Below are positions 8,948 through 15,814 of a DNA stretch of 64,000 nt, in pieces (the stretch's first letter is position 1; every line of letters starts with the position of its first letter). Source of the stretch: Allocoprobacillus sp002160865 (GTDB lineage Bacteria > Bacillota_I > Bacilli_A > Erysipelotrichales > Coprobacillaceae). The stretch lies in assembly GCF_042850985.1 (NCBI RefSeq), contig NZ_AP031415.1, positions 1,860,001-1,924,000 on the forward strand. Direction: 5' to 3'. Position numbers and translations under genes: made by a program. Below the pieces are notes generated by a model. That model did not search any database and had not been told where the DNA came from. It saw only the letters and a list, made by a program, of their open reading frames with translations.

Positions 8948-9056
8948 CAAATATGATTTATATTTGCGGAATGTGACCACTTCAAGCAGTAATCATACTT
9001 AATGTATGATCACTAGGTGTTGTTCTAGACAACTCTTCAAGAGATATATTTCTCTT
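8948..9056. other. Row of four hairpins (candidate structured RNA)
   Basis: Four inverted repeats in 109 bp: CAAATAT/ATATTTG (8948-8966), AGTAATCATAC/GTATGATCACT (8988-9014, one mismatch), GTTGT/ACAAC (9019-9033) and AAGAGA/TCTCTT (9039-9056). On the minus strand they form the immediate leader of the toxin-like ORF at 8945. No T-run follows any of them, so they are not obvious terminators. No known RNA family recognised. Confidence 0.4.
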
Positions 9057-9210
9057 TCTACTAAAATTTTACATTAGGTATCCAATTTTGTCAATAAATG
9101 ATTAACAATATATTGTAGATCATATCTACACTTCATAATATGATCATCATCTTATGAAATATACCAGAAAACAAGAAAATGTTATTATATAGTTTATAAA
9201 TATATTTCAT

Positions 9211-9330
9211 CTCCAATTATGTATGAGCTTGTAATATAATCATGAAATATCTTTATGTTATGGATACTTTCTTCTTTTATTCATTCTTTTTCTATTTACC
9301 TATCAGATGAATAGTTTTTTATATACAATT
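9211..9330. repeat. Diverged direct duplication, copy B
   Basis: Partner of 8169-8271. After the shared 'ttttttatatacaat' the two copies part: copy A runs into a -10-like TATAAT, while copy B runs into the end of the decayed ABC ATPase. The stretch 9057-9210 holds nothing else I can identify. Confidence 0.6.
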
Positions 9331-9346
9331 ATAACGAGTAATAAAA

Positions 9347-9555
9347 TCAGTAGTATAGGTTGGCCATGTCAAGGCATGTTAAACCTAACATATCAATAAT
9401 ATCATTGACATACTTTTCACCTATCATCTTCTTAAAAGTATTAAGCATTTATCATTCATATCCTATAATAACCTTCTTGTAAATAACTTTTTCAGGTATC
9501 ATTAAAACAGCTATAATATGTAATAATTTACTTTTTCCACTACTAACTGATAGAT
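9347..9555 (-). pseudogene. Ruined ABC transporter ATPase fragment
   Basis: Two minus-strand segments in different frames read as successive parts of an ABC ATPase. At 9452-9555, 'LSVSSGKSKLLHIIAVLMIP' recalls the Walker A region GxSGSGKSTLLHIIAGL, with key Gly residues already changed. At 9347-9432, 'GEKYVNDIIDMLGLTCLDMA' recalls the helical region of LolD/MacB-type ATPases just before the LSGGQ signature, then a stop. The N-terminus, signature, Walker B and permease are all missing. Assigned by eye from motif spacing; clearly non-functional. Confidence 0.5.
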
Positions 9556-9652
9556 TTCTACGTTAATCTATTTTATGTTCGGCTTTTGTTATGCTCCTTT
9601 TAATTTTCCTCTATCTCTTTTGATTTTTTTTAATCAAAACAAAAGAGAGATT

Positions 9653-9919
9653 CTATTTGTAAATCTCTCTTCTATGTCCAACATTAATAACAAGAATAAT
9701 AAGCTTATCATCTTCTATGTCACATAAAATACGATAATGACCTACTCTATATCTCCATTGGTTTTTTAGATTTCCTTTTAACCCCTTTCCATGTACTCGT
9801 GGATCAGTGCAGCCAACAAGATTTTTTGTTATCCACCTCATAATCATGACTTGCGTATATCGATCCATTTTCTTAATTTGCTTTTGAGCAGCTTTTGAAT
9901 ATTCAACTTTGTAGCTCAT
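9653..9919 (-). CDS. RelE/ParE-superfamily toxin
   Basis: An 88-residue protein with the typical RelE/StbE layout. The helical hairpin 'EYSKAAQKQIKKMDRYTQ' comes first. A loop with 'HGKGLKGNLKNQWRYRVGHY' then leads into the strands 'RILCDIEDDKLIILVINVGHRREIYK'. The basic cluster at the C-terminus (GHRREIY) is the usual catalytic or ribosome-contact end of mRNA-cleaving RelE toxins. It overlaps the antitoxin stop by ATGA, so translation is coupled. An AT-rich inverted repeat (about 9614-9655) follows the gene. Confidence 0.9.
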   Translation of the reverse strand: MSYKVEYSKAAQKQIKKMDRYTQVMIMRWITKNLVGCTDPRVHGKGLKGNLKNQWRYRVGHYRILCDIEDDKLIILVINVGHRREIYK

Positions 9920-10134
9920 AAACCAAGTTCCTTCATGAAATTTTCATGTGATATTGTTTCAGGATCTTTTAAATATTCCTCATGTGCCTGCTGGGCAATC
10001 ACTATATCATATTCTTCCTCAATTTTTTCTAATAATGCAGTTTTCATTGCTTCACTTAAAGAAATTCCATGAAAATTAGCATAGTTCTTAAACAGTTTCT
10101 CTTCCTCTGCATTAAGTCTGATTGAAAAACTCAT
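9916..10134 (-). CDS. RelB/DinJ-type antitoxin
   Basis: A 72-residue protein. The N-terminal 'MSFSIRLNAEEEKLFKNYA' has the ribbon-helix-helix pattern of RelB/DinJ DNA-binding domains. The acidic C-terminal tail (KDPETISHENFMKELGL) would wrap the toxin. A longer frame reaches back 35 codons through the promoter, but GAGGTGG sits just upstream of the ATG at 10132-10134, so that start is chosen. Directly followed by the toxin with a 4-bp overlap. A palindrome over its promoter suggests autorepression. Confidence 0.88.
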   Translation of the reverse strand: MSFSIRLNAEEEKLFKNYANFHGISLSEAMKTALLEKIEEEYDIVIAQQAHEEYLKDPETISHENFMKELGL

Positions 10135-10149
10135 AAAACCACCTCTTTC

Positions 10150-10185
10150 GTAATACATTGTACTACATAAATAATATACTGTCAA
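10150..10185 (-). promoter_or_regulatory. RelBE promoter with operator-like palindrome
   Basis: Minus-strand TTGACA (10180-10185), 17-bp spacer and TACAAT (10157-10162). The -10 lies inside the inverted repeat GTAGTAC-AAT-GTATTAC (10150-10166; 6 of 7 pairs), a fitting site for the ribbon-helix-helix antitoxin. Confidence 0.75.
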
Positions 10186-10254
10186 CTTTATTATATACAT
10201 TTTTATGGATTTCATTGCATATCTTAATGATAATTTCACCTAAAATATTCAATA

Positions 10255-10298
10255 ATTAAAAAAAGCATAAACCTAAGATTATATCTTAAATTTATGCT
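10255..10298 (-). terminator. Terminator of metNIQ
   Basis: On the minus strand AGCATAAATTTAAGAT pairs with ATCTTAGGTTTATGCT and is followed by seven T residues, shortly after the metQ stop. Confidence 0.85.
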
Positions 10299-10320
10299 AT
10301 GAAATGAGATTTCTCCACTA

Positions 10321-11133
10321 TTAATCTACCATCACAACAGCACCTTTATATTCATCTTCTACAAATTGCTTGATTTCATCAGATTTTAAGACTTCAATTA
10401 AGGCTTGAATCTTTTCATCCTTTTCATGTCCTTCTTGAACAGCAACAATATTGACATATGGATTACTTGCATCAACTTCTTCAATAATTAAAGCATCATT
10501 CATTGGATTTAATCCAGCTTGAAGGGCATAATTCCCATTAATCGCAACCAAATCTCCTTCGCCATTTTGGAAAGTTGTTCCTAATAATTCTGGTTTAATT
10601 TCTGTAAATTTTAAATTCTTAGGATTAGAAACAATATCTTTTGTTGTGGCTTCAAGACGATCTACATCCTTGCTTAATTCAATCACTCCAGCATCTTCTA
10701 AGATACCTAAAATTCTTCCATGATCAGCAACAGAATTAGAAATAATGACTTCTGCATTGTCTGGAATATTTTGAATACTATCAATTGTCTTTGAATAGAA
10801 TCCAAATGGTTCTAAATGAATACCTGCAGCTTCTACAATTTTATAGCCATGTTCTTCAACTTCTCCTTCAAAGAAAGGACGATGTTGGAAGTAATTGGCA
10901 TCCACTTCTCCTGCATCTAATGCTTTATTAAAAATATAATAATCATCCAATACTTTAATTTCTAAATCAATATCATATTTTTCTTTTAAAATGGGTTTTG
11001 CTTCCTCTAGAATTTTAGAATGAGGATCTAATGTAGCTGAAACAGTTAAAGTATTTTCACTCTCTGTTGATCCACAACCTGTTAATCCAATAGCTAAAAA
11101 TAATGCGAAAATTCCTGTGAATAATTTTTTCAT
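10321..11133 (-). CDS. metQ: Methionine-binding lipoprotein MetQ
   Basis: A 270-residue NlpA/MetQ solute-binding protein. The signal peptide ends in the lipobox 'LAIGLTGCGS', so the mature protein is anchored by a lipidated Cys. Family features include 'LTVSATLDPHSKILEEAKPI', 'VDANYFQHRPFFE' and 'LVAINGNYALQAGLNP'. It delivers methionine to MetNI. It is the last gene of metN-metI-metQ, with GGGAGG 7 nt before the ATG. The Met T-box at the head of the operon supports a methionine substrate. Confidence 0.93.
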   Translation of the reverse strand: MKKLFTGIFALFLAIGLTGCGSTESENTLTVSATLDPHSKILEEAKPILKEKYDIDLEIKVLDDYYIFNKALDAGEVDANYFQHRPFFEGEVEEHGYKIVEAAGIHLEPFGFYSKTIDSIQNIPDNAEVIISNSVADHGRILGILEDAGVIELSKDVDRLEATTKDIVSNPKNLKFTEIKPELLGTTFQNGEGDLVAINGNYALQAGLNPMNDALIIEEVDASNPYVNIVAVQEGHEKDEKIQALIEVLKSDEIKQFVEDEYKGAVVMVD

Positions 11134-11145
11134 GTGTTTTCCTCC

Positions 11146-11811
11146 CTATCTCTTATCTATTTTTTTCACAATTAAATCACCAATAATCTGAATCATAAAA
11201 ACAATTACCAAAACAAAGAATGTTGCCGTATACATAACTGGCATATTCTGTCTGACATAACCATACATATAGGCTAAGTTTCCAAGTCCTCCAGCTCCTA
11301 TACATCCTGCCATAGCGGTATAACCAACCAGTGATATTCCCATTACTGTAATACTTGATACCAAAGCAGGTTTAGCTTCAGGAATTAAGACTTTTATAAT
11401 AATCTGCCAGTTACTGGCTCCCATAGCTTTACTGGCTTCAATGGTTCCTTTATCAATTTCACTTAAGGCAATCATACACATTCTGGCATAGAATGGGGCA
11501 CTGGAAACAATCAATGCAGGTAAAGCCCCTTTCACACCTAACATTGTTCCCATTGTCATCAAAGTGATTTCCAAAAGCAAGAAAATCAGAATAATGAATG
11601 GTATTGCTCTAAATAAATTGACAATAAAATCAAGGATACGATGTACAATTTTTTGAGGATAAAGTCCATCTTCTTTTGTGATATAGAGAATAATTCCTAA
11701 TATAAAACCCAATATAACCGCAATAACCAAAGAAATAATAGTCATAATGAATGTTTCTTGAATAGCTACAATCATAGCGTCCCAATCAATTTGACTGAAA
11801 AATTCACTCAT
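11146..11811 (-). CDS. metI: Methionine ABC transporter permease MetI
   Basis: A 221-residue permease with about five membrane segments. The cytoplasmic loop 'EASKAMGASNWQIIIKVLIP' is the EAA motif that docks the MetN ATPase. The region 'GYTAMAGCIGAGGLGNLA' is typical of MetI. The start is supported by GGAGGTGA, which lies inside the last codons of metN, so the two genes are translationally coupled (the stop and next ATG are almost adjacent). Confidence 0.93.
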   Translation of the reverse strand: MSEFFSQIDWDAMIVAIQETFIMTIISLVIAVILGFILGIILYITKEDGLYPQKIVHRILDFIVNLFRAIPFIILIFLLLEITLMTMGTMLGVKGALPALIVSSAPFYARMCMIALSEIDKGTIEASKAMGASNWQIIIKVLIPEAKPALVSSITVMGISLVGYTAMAGCIGAGGLGNLAYMYGYVRQNMPVMYTATFFVLVIVFMIQIIGDLIVKKIDKR

Positions 11812-11812
11812 C

Positions 11813-12832
11813 TTATATCACCTCCACAATCACATGATAGTCTTGAAACTTTTGAATAATGTTTTCATAATCCTGTTTTGTTCCTCCTAAAACATTGACA
11901 ATCAATACGCCAAAAGAACTATCAATTGTATTGGTAAGATTTCCAGAAACAATACTGATATCTAATGTTGTTTCTTTCATCACACGAGAAACAATCGGCT
12001 GTCTAGAAATATCTTCATCAAATGTTAATCTTAATAAAATACCATTTGGATAAATCTTTTTTAAGTTTTCATTTTGTTTATCATCATCAATCTTACTTGA
12101 TATATCTCTCACAAAACGTTTTGTCACAGTATGTTGAGGATGTTCAAAGATATCTTTGACACGTCCTACTTCAACAACTTTTCCTTCACTCATCACAGCG
12201 ACACGATGACAGATTTTTTGTACGACTTCCATTTGATGGGTAATCATAATAATGGTAATTCCTAACTTATGATTAATATCTTTTAATAAATCTAAAATCT
12301 GTTCCGTTGTATCTGGATCTAATGCACTCGTGGCTTCATCACACAACAAAAGACTGGGATCATTAGCCAATGCTCTGGCAATACCTACACGTTGTTTCTG
12401 TCCTCCAGACAATTCACTTGGATATGCATTTTCACGTCCCTGTAAACCAACCAGTTCAATCAATTCTCTCGTTTTCTTTTTTCTAATCTCTTTATCAACA
12501 CCAGCAATTTCTAATGGCAATTCAATATTCTTTTGAACAGTTCTTGACCACAATAAATTAAAATGCTGAAAAATCATTCCCATCTTTGTTCTTTTCTTTC
12601 TTAAATCCTTTGGATTCAATAAAGAAATATCTTCTCCATCAATCATCACTTCACCACTTGTCTGCTTTTCAAGCTGATTGATTATACGAACAAGTGTTGA
12701 TTTTCCTGCTCCACTATAACCAATGACACCAAAGATTTCCCCTGTTTGAATGGTTAAATTCACATCCTGACAGGCATGAATATCTCCTTTAGGTGTATGG
12801 AAAACTTTTTGTATATGTCTTAATTCAATCAT
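11813..12832 (-). CDS. metN: Methionine ABC transporter ATPase MetN
   Basis: A 339-residue ATPase with Walker A 'GYSGAGKST', Q-loop 'IFQHFNLLWSRTV', signature 'LSGGQKQRVGIARAL' and Walker B 'LLLCDEATSALD'. A C-terminal NIL/ACT-like domain (about 260-339, 'GILLRLTFDEDIS' onward) binds methionine and gives trans-inhibition in characterised MetN. Start ATG with AGGAGG 6 nt upstream. First gene after the Met T-box. Confidence 0.94.
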   Translation of the reverse strand: MIELRHIQKVFHTPKGDIHACQDVNLTIQTGEIFGVIGYSGAGKSTLVRIINQLEKQTSGEVMIDGEDISLLNPKDLRKKRTKMGMIFQHFNLLWSRTVQKNIELPLEIAGVDKEIRKKKTRELIELVGLQGRENAYPSELSGGQKQRVGIARALANDPSLLLCDEATSALDPDTTEQILDLLKDINHKLGITIIMITHQMEVVQKICHRVAVMSEGKVVEVGRVKDIFEHPQHTVTKRFVRDISSKIDDDKQNENLKKIYPNGILLRLTFDEDISRQPIVSRVMKETTLDISIVSGNLTNTIDSSFGVLIVNVLGGTKQDYENIIQKFQDYHVIVEVI

Positions 12833-12850
12833 CCAATCCCTCCTATCAAC

Positions 12851-13098
12851 AAAAAAACTCGTCCTACTAAGGACGAGTTATAACCCGTGTTACCACCTTA
12901 ATTCATTGTTATATCACTACAACAACCTTTTCGAGTACCAACATACTCTAGTACGATAACGGGTACACCCGCCATTAGCTAACGATTCACTAATGAAACT
13001 CCAAGACCATCTTCATTTATGCCTCATCATTCTTTTCCACCAGCCAAGAACTCTCTATTGAATCATCATAAACTACTCTTCTTTTCACTGTTGTTAAT
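12851..13098 (-). promoter_or_regulatory. T-box riboswitch, Met-type, before metNIQ
   Basis: The minus-strand leader has 'GAGAGTTCTTGGCTGGTGG' (distal stem I), the antiterminator T-box 'AAGGTGGTAACACGG' and a terminator AACTCGTCC/GGACGAGTT with seven Ts (12851-12879). Aligned with the aroF T-boxes in this window, the triplet before the CGGG..CCCG hairpin is ATG (12973-12975), a methionine specifier. Uncharged tRNA-Met would favour antitermination. Confidence 0.9.
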
Positions 13099-13101
13099 AA
13101 T

Positions 13102-13130
13102 ATCTTATCGTGTTTATAAAGATTTGTCAA
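13102..13130 (-). promoter_or_regulatory. Promoter of the metNIQ T-box leader
   Basis: Minus strand TTGACA (13125-13130), 17-bp spacer, TAAGAT (13102-13107), immediately before the T-box. Confidence 0.75.
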
Positions 13131-13137
13131 ATATTTT

Positions 13138-14304
13138 TTATAAAAATGCATGATCAATTTGAATTACACAAAAATAATGTTTATTCATTTTTTGCACAGC
13201 TTCAATAATCTGCTTTTTAATATCATGATGTGAAACCTCATCATCAGCTGGTAATAACACATCAAAAATAAGATTGATATGTGTTGGTCCTTTCACTAGA
13301 CGAAAATCATGAATACTATATTGTTCATTGATATTTTTTACAATCTTTTCTACCTGTTGTTTTAAATCATTCGTTAAAGCATCATGAGTATCAATAGGAT
13401 CCATATGGATTGTTGTTAAAATATTGTACTTCTCTAATAAAGATCTTTCAATCACATCAATTTGATCATGAACTTCCATCATATTTTCATGACTATCCAC
13501 TTCAGCATGAAAAGTCATATATTGACGACCAGGGCCATAATCATGTAACATAAAATCATGAATACCTAAAACCTTATCAAAAGACAAAACATATTGATAA
13601 ATATCATCAACTAAATCCTTATCCGGTGCCTTTCCAAGCAAAGGATCAACCGTATCTTTAAAGATTTCAATTCCAGATTTAAACACAACCACTGAAACAA
13701 TGACACCAATCACACCATCCACAGGTAAATCAGTGACTAAGCTTAAACATAATGAAATCAATGTAGCGAGTGTAGCACATACATCATTTAAACTATCTTG
13801 AGAAGCAGCTTTTAATGATGTTGAATCAATCAAATGTCCCGCTTTTTTATTAAAGCTTGCCATCCATAATTTCATCATGATAGATACAATCAAAACAATC
13901 ACTGCACCCCATGTAAAAGACAATGTTTCTGGTTCAAAAATTTTCATCACAGATTCTTTCAAGGAAGAAAAAGCCACTAAAAGAATCAAAAAAGAAATAA
14001 TTAAACCCGCAATATATTCATAACGTCCATGTCCATAAGGATGGTCACTATCTGGGTGTTTTCCTGCCAGTTTAAAACCAAATAACGTCGCTAAATTACT
14101 TCCCATATCAGAAAGATTATTCAATCCATCAGCCTGAATGGCCACCGAATGTGTTATCCAGCCAAACAATAATTTAAAGATAACCATAATACAGTTACAT
14201 ATAATAGAAAGAACACTGCAAAGTGTTCCATATTTTTCTCTAACTTCTGGTGTTTGTGTTGATTGATAATTAGGAATCGTTTTTTTCACTATCAACTGAA
14301 ACAT
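13138..14304 (-). CDS. Cation diffusion facilitator transporter
   Basis: A 388-residue CDF-family metal/proton antiporter. The membrane part has 'ADGLNNLSDMGSN' and 'SQDSLNDVCA', the two helices whose Asp residues bind metal in YiiP-like transporters. The connecting 'HPYGHGRYEY' is a hallmark motif. A cytoplasmic C-terminal domain starts near residue 215 ('DKDLVDDIYQYVLSF'). This one has an extra 80-90 residue extension at the end. It likely exports Zn/Mn/Fe; the metal is not predictable. AGGAGG 5 nt before ATG. It lies 9 bp after the small gene at 14314-14664, so the two may be cotranscribed. Confidence 0.9.
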   Translation of the reverse strand: MFQLIVKKTIPNYQSTQTPEVREKYGTLCSVLSIICNCIMVIFKLLFGWITHSVAIQADGLNNLSDMGSNLATLFGFKLAGKHPDSDHPYGHGRYEYIAGLIISFLILLVAFSSLKESVMKIFEPETLSFTWGAVIVLIVSIMMKLWMASFNKKAGHLIDSTSLKAASQDSLNDVCATLATLISLCLSLVTDLPVDGVIGVIVSVVVFKSGIEIFKDTVDPLLGKAPDKDLVDDIYQYVLSFDKVLGIHDFMLHDYGPGRQYMTFHAEVDSHENMMEVHDQIDVIERSLLEKYNILTTIHMDPIDTHDALTNDLKQQVEKIVKNINEQYSIHDFRLVKGPTHINLIFDVLLPADDEVSHHDIKKQIIEAVQKMNKHYFCVIQIDHAFL

Positions 14305-14313
14305 AACAACCTC

Positions 14314-14664
14314 CTAGAAAATGTTTGAAATTTTTTTCAAATAAATATTTTTACCTTCTTTTTGAAGCAATCCACAATCTTCTAATTCTTGAAGATATCC
14401 ATCAATTTTGGCTTGATCAACATTTTTATGTGCCAAATCTTTTAAAACTTCAATAACTTGAGGATGATCATCACGAATATAAGCATTTCCATTATTATCA
14501 TATAATGGACTTTTCAACATGACATTTAAACAGGCAACATAAGCCCATTTTACTTCTAAACGTACCATTTTATACTGCATTGTATCAAATAATGCACTTG
14601 GCATGTAGTATTGATCTTCATGATTTCTTAAATCCTTGATATCATTTTTATCATAACAAATCAT
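14314..14664 (-). CDS. Small protein resembling the RepA_N replication-initiator fold
   Basis: A 116-residue protein. 'YYMPSALFDTMQYKMVRLEV', 'YDNNGNAYIRDD' and 'IDGYLQELEDCGLLQKEG' follow the pattern of the RepA_N winged-helix domain of Firmicute plasmids (F/Y-x-hP-x-hF ... D-x-x-G-x-x-Y-I ... h-x-x-L-x-x-x-G-L-I). Here it is a short stand-alone chromosomal gene beside a metal transporter, so a replication role is unlikely; a DNA-binding regulator is possible. Start supported by GGGAGG. The fold call is by eye and moderate at best. Confidence 0.6.
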   Translation of the reverse strand: MICYDKNDIKDLRNHEDQYYMPSALFDTMQYKMVRLEVKWAYVACLNVMLKSPLYDNNGNAYIRDDHPQVIEVLKDLAHKNVDQAKIDGYLQELEDCGLLQKEGKNIYLKKISNIF

Positions 14665-14761
14665 TTTTATTCCTCCCTCTATGTTTTTTCATTATAACAT
14701 AGAATAATCTCTTTTGGTAAAGAATATTCCATTTTCCATGATAAAACTTTTATCATATTCT

Positions 14762-14790
14762 TTGCTTTTTTTGACTATACTTTTTATAAT
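14762..14790 (+). promoter_or_regulatory. Promoter of cysK
   Basis: TTGCTT (14762-14767), 17-bp spacer, TATAAT (14785-14790), followed by AAAGGAG and the cysK ATG. Confidence 0.6.
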
Positions 14791-14814
14791 GAAACAAAAT
14801 AAAGGAGTGATCTC

Positions 14815-15741
14815 ATGAAAATTTATCATAGTATTCAAGATATGGTTGGACAAACACCTATCTTACAATTACATCATATTGAAAAGTTAGAAGATACACA
14901 GGCTCATCTTTTCGCAAAACTAGAATATTATAATCCAGCCGGCAGTGTGAAAGATCGTGTTGCTAAAAGAATGTTACTGGATGCGTTAGAAGCGGGTCAA
15001 ATTCATTTAGACTCAACAATTATTGAGCCTACAAGTGGAAATACAGGCATTGGTTTATGCGCTATTGGTAGTGCTTTAGGTTTAAAAGTGATCATCGTTA
15101 TGCCTGATACCATGAGTGAAGAAAGAAGAAAATTAATGAAAGCTTATGGTGCAAAGCTTGTTTTAACACCGGGTAAAGAGGGAATGAGTGGGGCGATTGC
15201 GAAGGCTGAAGCATTAGCAAAAGATATTCCTCACAGTTTTATTCCAAGCCAATTTACCAATTTAAGCAATCCTAAAGCCCATTATCTTTCTACTGGTCCA
15301 GAGATTGACCAGCAGATGGATGGTCAGATTGATATCTTTGTGGCAGGTATAGGAACTGGTGGTACAATCAGTGGTGCTGGTCGCTATTTAAAAGAAAAAT
15401 ATCCTCAAGTTCAGATTGTTGCTGTAGAACCGGCTGATTCCCCACTTCTTTCCAAAGGACAAGCTGGACCTCATCAAATTCAAGGTATTGGTGCTAATTT
15501 TGTTCCAGAAACATTAGATACTCATATTTATGATCAAATTATCACAGTATCTACTGATGAAGCTTTTCAAGCTGCTCGTCAACTCGCAAAAAAAGAAGGT
15601 ATACTGACAGGTATTTCTTCTGGTGCAGCTTTATTTGCAGCACAAAAACTGGCAAAAGAACCTCAAAACAAAGATAAAAATATTGTTATTTTATTACCTG
15701 ATGGTGGCGATCGTTATTTATCAACAGCTTTATATGAATAA
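14815..15741 (+). CDS. cysK: Cysteine synthase (O-acetylserine sulfhydrylase)
   Basis: A 308-residue PLP enzyme forming cysteine from O-acetylserine and sulfide. The PLP-lysine lies in 'YNPAGSVKDRVAKRML', the substrate loop is 'EPTSGNTGIGL', and the phosphate-binding Gly loop is 'GIGTGGTISGAGRYL'. The C-terminal 'ISSGAALFAA' and 'LLPDGGDRYLST' complete the CysK/CysM pattern. Length is standard. Own promoter, AAAGGAG site and terminator; monocistronic. No cysE or sulfur-regulator gene nearby. Confidence 0.95.
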   Translation: MKIYHSIQDMVGQTPILQLHHIEKLEDTQAHLFAKLEYYNPAGSVKDRVAKRMLLDALEAGQIHLDSTIIEPTSGNTGIGLCAIGSALGLKVIIVMPDTMSEERRKLMKAYGAKLVLTPGKEGMSGAIAKAEALAKDIPHSFIPSQFTNLSNPKAHYLSTGPEIDQQMDGQIDIFVAGIGTGGTISGAGRYLKEKYPQVQIVAVEPADSPLLSKGQAGPHQIQGIGANFVPETLDTHIYDQIITVSTDEAFQAARQLAKKEGILTGISSGAALFAAQKLAKEPQNKDKNIVILLPDGGDRYLSTALYE

Positions 15742-15747
15742 AAAATG

Positions 15748-15781
15748 AAAGTTATTTCATTGTCATGAAATAACTTTTTCT
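15748..15781 (+). terminator. Terminator of cysK
   Basis: AAAGTTATTTCA / TGAAATAACTTT around a 6-nt loop with a T-rich tail. Confidence 0.8.
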
Positions 15782-15787
15782 TTTCAA

Positions 15788-15814
15788 TCAAAAAGCGAGT
15801 CATTCCACTCGCTT
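15788..15814 (-). terminator. Terminator of the GNAT-thrS operon
   Basis: AAGCGAGT / ACTCGCTT with a 6-nt loop and TTTTT on the minus strand. It overlaps the thrS stop codon. Confidence 0.8.

Noticed and set aside
9613..9655. Inverted repeat after the RelE gene as a standard terminator
   Set aside because: The arms are AT-rich and misaligned by indels, with no T-run directly after the stem on the minus strand; kept only as a note.
12851..13098. Structured leader taken as an S-box (SAM) riboswitch because it precedes metNIQ
   Set aside because: The AAGGTGGTAACACGG and GGCTGGTG blocks are T-box signatures and no SAM-I core is visible.
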